Source: Colwellia sp. D2M02 (GTDB lineage: Bacteria; Pseudomonadota; Gammaproteobacteria; Enterobacterales; Alteromonadaceae). From it: a stretch of DNA of 50,838 nt. Shown piece after piece: positions 28,602 through 37,046 of the stretch. Below the pieces are notes generated by a model. The model was not told the DNA's origin. It saw only the letters and a list, made by a program, of their open reading frames with translations, and did not search any database. The DNA is taken from NCBI RefSeq assembly GCF_018860755.1, contig NZ_JAHKPW010000085.1:77120-127957 (forward strand). The letters run 5' to 3'. The position numbers and the translations under genes are program-made. Position 1 is the stretch's first letter. Every line of letters starts with the position of its first letter.

Positions 28602-30191
28602 TTATTCTTTATTAATTAACGCCTTAGGCTTTTCCTTCCATTGAGGTAATTCTAACCTTTTATTCGGATGTTTTTTATTATATTGATCCACATAAACTGT
28701 ATACTTATTCCATAGTTCATCAACATCTTCGTTAAGAATATCTTTAATTGCCGCTTTAAAGCTCCAAGGTTTAATCTTTAATGGTGACTGATTAAACTTG
28801 TAAGCAAATTCTGGATCATAATTATCAGTGATCCAGTTTAAGAAAAAACCCGTTGTGGTATAGCCAGAAAGATAACGATCATTGACTTGCGTTTTTCGGT
28901 TGATTCTTCCTGTGTCGGGTGAACGAGTCAGGTGATGTCTGCCTCTAATGCGCACCAAATCAGCAACACCTTCAAGAAACGCGTAATAATCATGACCTGG
29001 CGCGTATACATCTTTAACCGTTTCAGGTTGCGATTGATAACCATGGACTAGTTCATGCCAGAATACACCATAAATTTCATATTTCACCGCATCGTCTTGT
29101 TCGTTGGCTAAGGCATATTGCAAATATCGAGTACTAAAATAAAGCTGCATGTTTTTACCTGAGCCACCACGTGCTGCTAGCACGTCACTCCAATTATACT
29201 GAAAAGTCACGGTATCAAATTCAGGCACTTCAGTAATATTGCGATAAAGGTATTTACATACTTCCAGAGAAACCTCATTAATTGCTGCCGTTAAATCAGG
29301 TACAATTCGATTTACTCGCTTAAACCCTTCTGAGTCTGTATCTGTATGTGCCAGTATGACTTTTGGATAATGAAAACCTTGCCAAGGGTTGGCCGGGTCG
29401 TAAGAAACCACAAAACGTTTTTTTAACTTGGTGTGCGTACCAAATTTATTTTTTACCGTTAAGGTAACATCATGGCCGCCCGGCTTATTAAACACAACTT
29501 TAGGATTTCTTTCATTACTCGTGGCAGGCGTAGCATCTTCAAAAGTCCACAGCCATTCTGTTGGCGAATTAGGTGACTCATCCTTAAAAGAAACCTCTTG
29601 ATCAAACTTAACTTTGGTTGCCGATGCAGAAAACTGTGCCACTGGCTCGTTAGTAATCCCCTGTAGTTCTAGCTCTGCAATTTGTAAATAAGTATCACCC
29701 CAAGTCGTCACTTTCGTCTGAGTAAAGTTATACCGATACTGAGAATACTTAACTGTGTTTCCTACAATCAGGTATTTGTTAGTGACACTTCGGCCACTAA
29801 AAGCTTGTTCGCTTCGAGTATCAATGGTTGTCCAATGGGTACCATCATTAGATGCTTCCAATGTCCATTCCTTAGGGTCCCGACCTGGTGCATCACCAGC
29901 AGAGGTGATTTGGTAACTAGTTAGAACTTTCGGCTTTTGGGTGTCAAAAACAACCCAAGCTGATTTATGTACAGATAGAAATTTAGAACCTTTGTCTCCA
30001 TCGAATAGATTATTAATGCCTTCCGCCGCAGGTGAGTCGGCATGTTCCGTCGTCGCTAAAAAGTGCAAATCTACAAAATTTACCTCTGTGGCAGATATCG
30101 TTCCCTGTAGTACTTCTTCTTGCTTTGTTACTACGCACGCAGCTAGCCCTGTGGCCAAAACAGCCATGGTAAGCGTTTTCATTAACTTCAT
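28602..30191 (-). CDS. Lipoprotein with discoidin-like, PKD and BSP-type peptidase domains
   Basis: A 529-residue lipoprotein: signal with lipobox LATGLAAC at residues about 12-19. Residues about 40-175 form a discoidin-like (F5/8 type C) domain (LFDGDKGSKFL, DPKEWTLEASNDGTHW). Residues about 190-270 are a PKD domain (SPTEWLWTFEDA, PGGHDVTLTVKN). The rest matches the basic secretory protein family, a putative metallopeptidase family: HELVHGY near 378 gives an HExxH zinc site and FLEGVADL near 405 a possible third ligand. It starts 21 bases after the pgi remnant and is a paralogue of the gene at 31936. Probable cell-surface peptidase; substrate unproven. Confidence 0.83.
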   Translation of the reverse strand: MKLMKTLTMAVLATGLAACVVTKQEEVLQGTISATEVNFVDLHFLATTEHADSPAAEGINNLFDGDKGSKFLSVHKSAWVVFDTQKPKVLTSYQITSAGDAPGRDPKEWTLEASNDGTHWTTIDTRSEQAFSGRSVTNKYLIVGNTVKYSQYRYNFTQTKVTTWGDTYLQIAELELQGITNEPVAQFSASATKVKFDQEVSFKDESPNSPTEWLWTFEDATPATSNERNPKVVFNKPGGHDVTLTVKNKFGTHTKLKKRFVVSYDPANPWQGFHYPKVILAHTDTDSEGFKRVNRIVPDLTAAINEVSLEVCKYLYRNITEVPEFDTVTFQYNWSDVLAARGGSGKNMQLYFSTRYLQYALANEQDDAVKYEIYGVFWHELVHGYQSQPETVKDVYAPGHDYYAFLEGVADLVRIRGRHHLTRSPDTGRINRKTQVNDRYLSGYTTTGFFLNWITDNYDPEFAYKFNQSPLKIKPWSFKAAIKDILNEDVDELWNKYTVYVDQYNKKHPNKRLELPQWKEKPKALINKE

Positions 30192-30212
30192 ATTTTTTTC
30201 TCTTATCTATAG

Positions 30213-31858
30213 CTAATTAGTTTTATTTTTTCTTACTGATTGATAATATTTCATTAATTCTCGAGTTGAACTATCATAATTAGGATTAACGAATTTTTTC
30301 TGAAGTTCTTGCTCAATTGTATTGGCAAGCCCTTTGCCTAACTCCCCCCCCCATTGATCAAAAGAGAAAATCTGTAGAATAATCCCTTGAACAAATATTT
30401 TATGCTCATACAAAGCAATCAAACTGCCAATTGAACGAGGAGATATTGAATCAAGTAAGATGGTGTTTGTTGCTCTATTTCCGTTATGAACTTTATGCGG
30501 TGCAACACTATTTATATATGACCTTTTTCCTCCATATCATCTCGCACTTGTTGCTCGTTTACTCCCATCATTAATGCTCGTGTTTGTGCAAATAAATTCG
30601 CTAATAATATCTCGTGGTGTTTAGTCAGCGACGCCTCGTTATTGATAGAGCCAATAAAATCAGCCGGTACTATATTGTTACTTTGATGAAGATACTGATA
30701 AAAAGCATGCTGCCCGTTAATCCCTAATGTCCCCCAAATTGAAGGGACTGTGGGATAATAAATTTCATCACCGTGCCAACTCACTGACTTACCGTTGCTT
30801 TCCATTTCTGCTTGTTGCAAATAGGCACTCAACATATGAAGCGGTTGGTCATAAGGTAAAATAGCCTGTGACTGGGCTCCCAGAAATGTGCAATTCCAGA
30901 CACTAATCAGCGCAAGAATAACTGGAGCATTATTCTCTAAAGGGGTATTGTAAAAATGCTGATCAAGCTCAAAAGCTCCTTCAAGTAATTCTTTAAAGTG
31001 ATTAAAACCTAAGCTCAACGCTATAGGTAAACCGATAGCAGACCAAAGCGAAAATCGCCCGCCGACCCAGTCCCACATTTCAAATATATTTTTATTGTTA
31101 ATGCCAAATTTCAGTGCATTTTCTTTGTTTGCCGTAACAGCAACAACCTGCTGTTCAATAATTTTTTGGTCAAATGTGTTATCTGTTAACCACTTAATTG
31201 CTGTTTCTGCATTAACAATAGTTTCTATTGTAGTAAAAGTTTTACTCGAAATAATAATCAAGACTGTATCTGGAGTTAATGACGCTAGAACATTGGAAAT
31301 TTGAGTGCCGTCGACATTAGAAACATAATGAACACTAACACGGTCGTCACTGCAGTGCTTAAGGGCTTCGGTTACCATTTGAGGACCCAAGTTTGAGCCT
31401 CCAACACCGATATTAACAACGTCAGTAATGGCTTTTCCTGAATGTCCTTTCCATACACCACTTCTTACTTGTTCAGTAAACACTTCAATTTTTGCTAAAC
31501 TTCCATGAATTTTTTCCGTTATATCTTCGCCGTTTACGTATGTAGATTCTTTCCCAAAATCCCGCAACGCTGTATGTAATACAGGTCGATTTTCGGTTTT
31601 ATTTATAGCCGCACCAGCGAATAGCTTTTCTCGCCAATTCTCTATATCGCAATCCGTAGCTAACGCTATCAATTCATGAAGTATTTCTTTAGAGATTAAA
31701 TTTTTTGAAAAATCAATCAGCATTGTCGGAAGCTGGATGGAAAAATCACTGAATCGATGTTCATTATCTGCAAATAGTGTTTTTATATGAGTGAGTTTGG
31801 CAACTTCAGCATGTTTAGTAAGCGCTTGCCAGCTTGATAATAAAGTTCTAGAGGTCAT
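30213..31858 (-). pseudogene. pgi: Glucose-6-phosphate isomerase, frameshifted
   Basis: Two frames together encode PGI. The first (31858 down to 30512, 448 residues) holds GVGGSNLGPQMV, the signature GGRFSLWSAIGLPIA, the catalytic Glu in MESNGK and His in NGQHAFYQ, then stops at TAA after EEKGHI. The second (shifted by -1) resumes at SVAPHKVHNGNRATNTILL and carries the catalytic Lys in LYEHKIFVQG. Restoring one base gives 548 codons, the normal length. The break lies near GAGGAAAAAGG/TATATA at about 30512-30530. The second part also has Gly where the conserved Val should be in FDQWGVELG. Either a pseudogene or a sequencing error. Confidence 0.85.
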
Positions 31859-31889
31859 TAATTAATTCGTTAGTTTATAAGGTAGAGAT

Positions 31890-31920
31890 AAAAGTCCCCT
31901 TCAATTTGAAGGGGACTTTT
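31890..31920. terminator. Bidirectional terminator between lipoprotein gene and pgi
   Basis: A 14-base stem AAAAGTCCCCTTCA / TGAAGGGGACTTTT with a three-base loop and T-runs. It ends the upstream peptidase transcript just before the pgi start, so pgi probably depends on its own promoter or readthrough. Confidence 0.87.
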
Positions 31921-31935
31921 GCAAATGGATGAATA

Positions 31936-34008
31936 CTATTCAGCGGTTAGCAGTGCAAGCTCTCCCAATTGAATTAGACGACCATCATCACCACCAATAC
32001 CATCTCCTTCTCGAGTATTTTCCAAAGTGTACTTATAAAACTTGTAAGCAGTACTCGCATTATCAATATCGTAGTGAAAAGTAACTAAACGTCCAGGTGC
32101 TTCAGGGTATTGATCAACATCTAGTTCAACCCAGCTGGCTCCATCGATAGAACCTGATATAGTCCATCGAGTTGGATCTCGCTGTGTATTATCATTACCT
32201 GTCGTTAAACTATATTTATGTAGAACAATCGCTTCAGGTAATTCAAATGTTACTTCAACATTTTCAATATCATTGATTGGTGACAACTCAGGTGCATATT
32301 GCTCTAACCACCAAGTTTCTTCCAAGAAGGCATTAAATTTTTTCTCTACGTTATTGTCATTAATTTTATCGACCCCTTCTTCCGCACCGAACGCAGCAAT
32401 AATAACGGTTGTTGCATTTGTTGTGACTACCACTCCTTCATCAATTGCAAAATTACGATAACCCGCGACAGGGGTTGGAAATGGTGGCTCAATATTTAAA
32501 GCATTATGGTATTCAGCCCACAGCACAGCAACGCCACGGTCATCACCAAAAACTGATTTAAATGCGGCGTCAAAGCTCCACTCTTCTAACTCGCCTGCAG
32601 CTTTATTAAATAAATAAATAAAATCAGTGTTTCTGTGGCTATTGGCTACCCACTCAAGGAAGAATGATGTTTGATTATAGGCATCAACATTCCAATCAGC
32701 AGCCCATTTGATACCACCGCGCTTATGTTCATTAAAGCCTGCCTTAATGCGCATGTAATCAGCTAACCCTTCTAAGTATGAGTGGTACTCATCACCAACA
32801 ACATATTGACCAGAATTTGGCGAGTTGTTATAGCCATGCGTTAATTCGTGCCACAACATGCCTAGTACTTCATTGCGCAGAGACTCATCGCCCTCGGCAG
32901 CTTTATTAGCAAGATGACCAACATCCATTAACAAAATCATATCTTGGTCAGTGCCACTTTTAGCCGCAGGAAAATCATACTCTCCTGTTTCAAAGGTCAC
33001 TGTTTTGAATAATGGCGCTTCTGTTACATCTTTATAAAGTACTTGTGCTACCGCTAACGAAATATCGTGGATAACTTGTTCAATGTCAGGCATTACTCGA
33101 GCAAATGCGAGTTGGCCTTCATGCTCTGGCGCATGGGCAACAAGTGAAACAGCTGGCTTTTCATAGCCTGCCCATGGGTTTTGTGGATCCCAAATATGAA
33201 CGATTTGCTCTTGTACTAGCTCATTGGAGCCTTTGTCATTTGTCGCAACTAGTGTTACCGACTTAGCCCCAAGAGATGAAAAAGTCACCGACGGGTTTCT
33301 AGCCGTACTTGTCGCTGGTTCGCCATTTTCAAATGTCCATTGCCAAGCGGTTGGGTTAGCTAACGATCGATCCCAAAATTGCACATCTTCGCCCACTTCG
33401 GCACGCGCTTTGTTACTAGCAAAAGCGACTAAAGGTGCATCCGCCACAACAGTTAATTCAATTTCAGCTAATTGGAAAATGCCCGCAGCTGTTTCCGGTG
33501 CATTTGAAAAACTAAAGCGATAATGTTGGTACTCAATTTCATTTGTCAGTAACTCAAAAGTGCGCTTTTCACCGCGACTACCAAAACTTTGGCCCGAGCG
33601 ACTATCAACCTCAACCCAGGTTGTAACATCTGTAGAGCCCTCAAGCATCCATGATGCTGGATCTCGCTCTGGCGCATCATTACCTGAAATTAAAGCATAA
33701 CCTTTAAGGGCATATGGTTTTGCTGCAGAGAATTCAACTGTGACACTATTACTGAAGGACAAAAACTTAGAGCCGTCATTACCATCGATTAAATTTCCCA
33801 CCCCTTCAGAACCTGGGGAGTCTACAGCATCTGGCGAAGTAATTGTGCTACCAGAATCTATCGCCATGTTCCGTAATGCAGAGTCAGCAACCTGGTTGTC
33901 TTGCGTTACTTTTGGTGTTATTTCTTGTGATTTATCCGAGCTATTACATGCGCCTAAGGTTGTCGATAATACAACCATAGCGATTATTGATAATTTATTA
34001 TTTTTCAT
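31936..34008 (-). CDS. Lipoprotein with two discoidin-like domains, PKD and BSP-type peptidase
   Basis: About 690 residues, a larger paralogue of the lipoprotein at 28602. After a lipobox (STTLGAC) come a discoidin-like domain (residues about 45-190; NLIDGNDGSKFLSF), a PKD domain (about 200-280; NPTAWQWTFENGEP), the BSP peptidase region (about 285-510) with HELTHGY near 384 and YLEGLADY near 411, and a second discoidin-like domain (about 525-688; DPTRWTISGSIDGASW). Discoidin domains commonly bind glycans. I use the ATG at 34008, preceded by AGAAAG; one four codons earlier lacks a ribosome site. It follows a TonB receptor by about 75 bases. Confidence 0.83.
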   Translation of the reverse strand: MKNNKLSIIAMVVLSTTLGACNSSDKSQEITPKVTQDNQVADSALRNMAIDSGSTITSPDAVDSPGSEGVGNLIDGNDGSKFLSFSNSVTVEFSAAKPYALKGYALISGNDAPERDPASWMLEGSTDVTTWVEVDSRSGQSFGSRGEKRTFELLTNEIEYQHYRFSFSNAPETAAGIFQLAEIELTVVADAPLVAFASNKARAEVGEDVQFWDRSLANPTAWQWTFENGEPATSTARNPSVTFSSLGAKSVTLVATNDKGSNELVQEQIVHIWDPQNPWAGYEKPAVSLVAHAPEHEGQLAFARVMPDIEQVIHDISLAVAQVLYKDVTEAPLFKTVTFETGEYDFPAAKSGTDQDMILLMDVGHLANKAAEGDESLRNEVLGMLWHELTHGYNNSPNSGQYVVGDEYHSYLEGLADYMRIKAGFNEHKRGGIKWAADWNVDAYNQTSFFLEWVANSHRNTDFIYLFNKAAGELEEWSFDAAFKSVFGDDRGVAVLWAEYHNALNIEPPFPTPVAGYRNFAIDEGVVVTTNATTVIIAAFGAEEGVDKINDNNVEKKFNAFLEETWWLEQYAPELSPINDIENVEVTFELPEAIVLHKYSLTTGNDNTQRDPTRWTISGSIDGASWVELDVDQYPEAPGRLVTFHYDIDNASTAYKFYKYTLENTREGDGIGGDDGRLIQLGELALLTAE

Positions 34009-34045
34009 AATCTTTCTCATATATTCTAAAAAAATATCAAAGAAT

Positions 34046-34069
34046 GCCTTATGGACACTTGCATAAGGC
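34046..34069 (-). other. Hairpin between TonB receptor and lipoprotein genes
   Basis: GCCTTATG / CATAAGGC with an eight-base loop. On the minus strand a T-rich stretch follows only after ten or more bases, so at most it attenuates readthrough from the receptor gene. Confidence 0.5.
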
Positions 34070-34082
34070 TTACATTAATTGT

Positions 34083-36905
34083 TTAAAATTTTATTTTTGT
34101 ACCTAAATAAAGCATGCGACCAATTCGACTATATGAGCTCGCGGTAGCGGTCTGAGCCTGGCCATGCTTATAACCTTCCGGTAGAAATGGCGGATCTTGA
34201 TCAAAAACATTATCAACACCAGCATAGACTTCTACCGGTGTCTCATCACCAAAGATATAGCGAACCTGTGCATTATGAATAACAACAGCATCTATATCGT
34301 TGTTAAAATAACTTGCATCTTTATCGTCATATATTGATCCCTGATAAACAGTAGTCCAGTTGACGGTCAGATCTTCATATCGATAAGTGGAACTAAAATT
34401 TCCTCGTTGTTCAAAATATGGAAGCTCATTTAAGTTATCTTCCCAAGGAGAATCTGGGAGTGCTTTTGTTTGGTGCTTGCTAACATAGTTATATAGAAGC
34501 TTAAAATTTACATCTCCATAATCACCAAGTGAATATTTATAACTTGCCTCTAAGTCCACACCTTCAACTTCACGACCTGCTAAGTTAAATACATAGTTAT
34601 AAGTGGTTTGAATAACCCCTGTTGTACTATCCCTTTCTATAGCTCGACAAAATTCAGCTAGACCTTCCAAGCAACGTTCAGCTTTATAGTCATTACCTAC
34701 ACCCGTAATAATGTTATCAATAGCAATACTGTAGTAATCAAGTGAAATGGTTAGATCTTTGATATAAGAAGGCGAATAGATAAAACCTACTGTAGTAGTT
34801 TCTGCAGTTTCAACTTCTAAATCAGGCGATGGGCCAAAAAATGAATAACGTTGTATTTCATCATCTGGATTACCGTCAAATGTCCCTCCATCTTTTATCG
34901 CATTAGCAATACCAGGGATCGCTCGACAAGCGCTCGCATGCTCTGCACTTACGCCATCTGCGGCGCCTGTTAACGAAACACCGTCACAAGGGTCAATACC
35001 AGCAATACTTAAGCCTTGTCGTGTACCGCCGTTAAACATATCCGCAATTGTTGGTGCCCTAAATGCTTCAGAATATTGCGCACGAAATGTAATGTCATCA
35101 CTTACTTCCCAACGAGAAGATACTTGCCAACTACTATTACGTCCTACATGGCTATAATCAGTTGTACGTCCAGCAACATTGACACCAAGTGACTTAGCAA
35201 ACTCAAGATCAGCCAAGATCGGTATGTCAAATTCAACAAAGAACTCGTCGACATCATAAGAGCCTTCCAGGCTATCAATTTGCACGCCACCCGTTAGTCC
35301 TGATTTAGTAGCAGAGTCAGGATGTTCTTCTGCATATTCTTTCCGCTTCTCATAGCCTGCAGCAAAACCAACACTACCCGCTGGTAAACTAAACAAGTTG
35401 CTATTTGAAATAGAAGCCACTAAGGTTTCTTGTCTTAACGTACCGTCAAGTGTGGTTAAGTTGAACCAAAAGTTTTGCATTTCTTGCGTAAACGGTTCGA
35501 AAACATTGGTTGGTACACAACCGATAGCAGCATAAGCCTCATCACGACATACAGCATCACCAGTGTCTGGATCAGTCACAACATCTATTGCCTTTTTAAA
35601 TGCAACTTCATTAACATCATGACCCGCTTGATCATTTGTCACGTGACCATAGTTATAACTTAATTCCCAGTCCCAATCTTCAGCAAACGTACCATCAAAA
35701 CCTAAAACAACTCTTGTTACTACACGTTCAGCATCAAAACCACCTGGACCAAATTCATTCAATCGGCCACGATAATTAATAAACTGTGCATCATTCTCCG
35801 CTAAGGCTATTTTACGTATTTCATCAGGTACAAACGGATTGTCGACACTAATAGGCGCACCTCGAAATGCAGAGCCTATAGCATATAAATCAGAAGGATT
35901 TGATGTTTCTGTTTTTGCATAAGTGAACTCACCAAACACACGAACATCATCATTAAGGTAATAATTTGCTAGCGCATTTACAATCGTACGATCGATTGGA
36001 GTCGATATGGTGCGACTATCTGCATGCCGATAACCATCTTTATCTTGATCCCACTCACCTACAACACCGTTTTGCCATGAAATACTTTCATTACCAATAT
36101 CGTAGCGCCAAGTTGGCGCATAAGTACTTAAGTCTGCAGGGTTTAAAACTTTTTCACCATCAACCGTTCTTAAACGGACACCAGTTACACCTCGATCTCG
36201 AGATGCTAAACCATCAGAGGTAGATCGTTCAAAGTTAACAACAACATTGCCCTTATCTTCAGCAAAATTACCACCGATTGTTGCACGTAACAGATCACTT
36301 TTATTGTCACCTTTACCTGACTGATTTTTACGAGCCTCAAATTCAAAGCCATCAAAATCTCTTTTCAAAATAAAGTTAACAACACCGGCAATTGCACCAG
36401 AACCATAGCTTGCAGAACCACCACCGGTAGTAATATCAATACGTTCAACTAATGATGTTGGAATAGAGTTCATGTCCGCAAGAATCTCGCCGACATCACT
36501 AGAGACATAGCGACGACCGTTAACAAGTACAAGAGTTCTCTCCTGACCAAGGTTGCGCAAATTAACAGTGTTCATACCTGTATTAGCGTAGTTAAATCCC
36601 GCAGATTCACTAGTTAATCCACCAGCTACACTTGGTAAATCTAAAAGTGCATCCATCACATTCACGTGACCAGTCAATGCTAAATCCTCACCACTTATTG
36701 ACGTTATCTGACTAGGTGCTAATGCATTTACTGAGCGAATACGAGAGCCCGTAATAGCAATGCGCTCTATAGGCTCTGCACTTTCTTGTTCTTCTGCTTG
36801 CTCAGCAGCAAAAACTGGCACTGTAGCAACCGATAAAGTTGCTCCCACCAGCACTGCAAGCTTAGACAAAGAAAACGAATGTTTTCTGGTATTATTTTTG
36901 TCCAT
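34083..36905 (-). CDS. TonB-dependent outer-membrane receptor
   Basis: A 940-residue receptor with a signal peptide ending near VFAAEQ (about residue 35), a TonB-box-like ERIAITGSRI (about 46-56), a plug domain (MDALLDLPSVAGG, RTLVLVNGRRYVSSD, SYGSGAIAGVVNFILKRDF) and a C-terminal barrel ending ...RMLYLGTKIKF with the terminal aromatic Phe. It has no signalling extension. It is likely to import oligosaccharide or glycopeptide; the ligand is inferred from its place beside mannosidases and peptidases. A LacI operator is 58 bases upstream. Confidence 0.92.
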   Translation of the reverse strand: MDKNNTRKHSFSLSKLAVLVGATLSVATVPVFAAEQAEEQESAEPIERIAITGSRIRSVNALAPSQITSISGEDLALTGHVNVMDALLDLPSVAGGLTSESAGFNYANTGMNTVNLRNLGQERTLVLVNGRRYVSSDVGEILADMNSIPTSLVERIDITTGGGSASYGSGAIAGVVNFILKRDFDGFEFEARKNQSGKGDNKSDLLRATIGGNFAEDKGNVVVNFERSTSDGLASRDRGVTGVRLRTVDGEKVLNPADLSTYAPTWRYDIGNESISWQNGVVGEWDQDKDGYRHADSRTISTPIDRTIVNALANYYLNDDVRVFGEFTYAKTETSNPSDLYAIGSAFRGAPISVDNPFVPDEIRKIALAENDAQFINYRGRLNEFGPGGFDAERVVTRVVLGFDGTFAEDWDWELSYNYGHVTNDQAGHDVNEVAFKKAIDVVTDPDTGDAVCRDEAYAAIGCVPTNVFEPFTQEMQNFWFNLTTLDGTLRQETLVASISNSNLFSLPAGSVGFAAGYEKRKEYAEEHPDSATKSGLTGGVQIDSLEGSYDVDEFFVEFDIPILADLEFAKSLGVNVAGRTTDYSHVGRNSSWQVSSRWEVSDDITFRAQYSEAFRAPTIADMFNGGTRQGLSIAGIDPCDGVSLTGAADGVSAEHASACRAIPGIANAIKDGGTFDGNPDDEIQRYSFFGPSPDLEVETAETTTVGFIYSPSYIKDLTISLDYYSIAIDNIITGVGNDYKAERCLEGLAEFCRAIERDSTTGVIQTTYNYVFNLAGREVEGVDLEASYKYSLGDYGDVNFKLLYNYVSKHQTKALPDSPWEDNLNELPYFEQRGNFSSTYRYEDLTVNWTTVYQGSIYDDKDASYFNNDIDAVVIHNAQVRYIFGDETPVEVYAGVDNVFDQDPPFLPEGYKHGQAQTATASSYSRIGRMLYLGTKIKF

Positions 36906-36962
36906 GTATATCCCCTAAGATATTTAGTTTGTTGTTATAGTAATTTTATTTTCAATCCAAAA

Positions 36963-36974
36963 TGGAACGTTCCA
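36963..36974. promoter_or_regulatory. LacI-type operator upstream of the TonB receptor
   Basis: Perfect palindrome TGGAACGTTCCA. On the minus strand it lies directly before a candidate promoter, TTTTGG-N17-TATAAC, so a bound repressor would cover the -35. It matches the site beside lacI (41173-41186) over all 12 bases. Confidence 0.8.
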
Positions 36975-36975
36975 A

Positions 36976-37004
36976 AAAAATTGGGAGATAAATTGCTCTC
37001 TCCC
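36976..37004 (-). terminator. Terminator of the second TonB receptor gene
   Basis: On the minus strand GGGAGA, a ten-base loop, TCTCCC and AATTTTTTT, 40 bases after the receptor stop. Its T-run abuts the operator at 36963-36974. Confidence 0.8.
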
Positions 37005-37046
37005 GTAATTAGGAAGCAATTCGTTATATAGAGAATTGACCCAAAA

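Noticed and set aside
30512-30530. Programmed -1 frameshift in pgi
   Set aside because: The A5 run could allow slippage, but there is no standard X-XXY-YYZ heptamer or obvious stimulatory hairpin, and PGI is not known to use recoding. A mutation or sequencing error is simpler.
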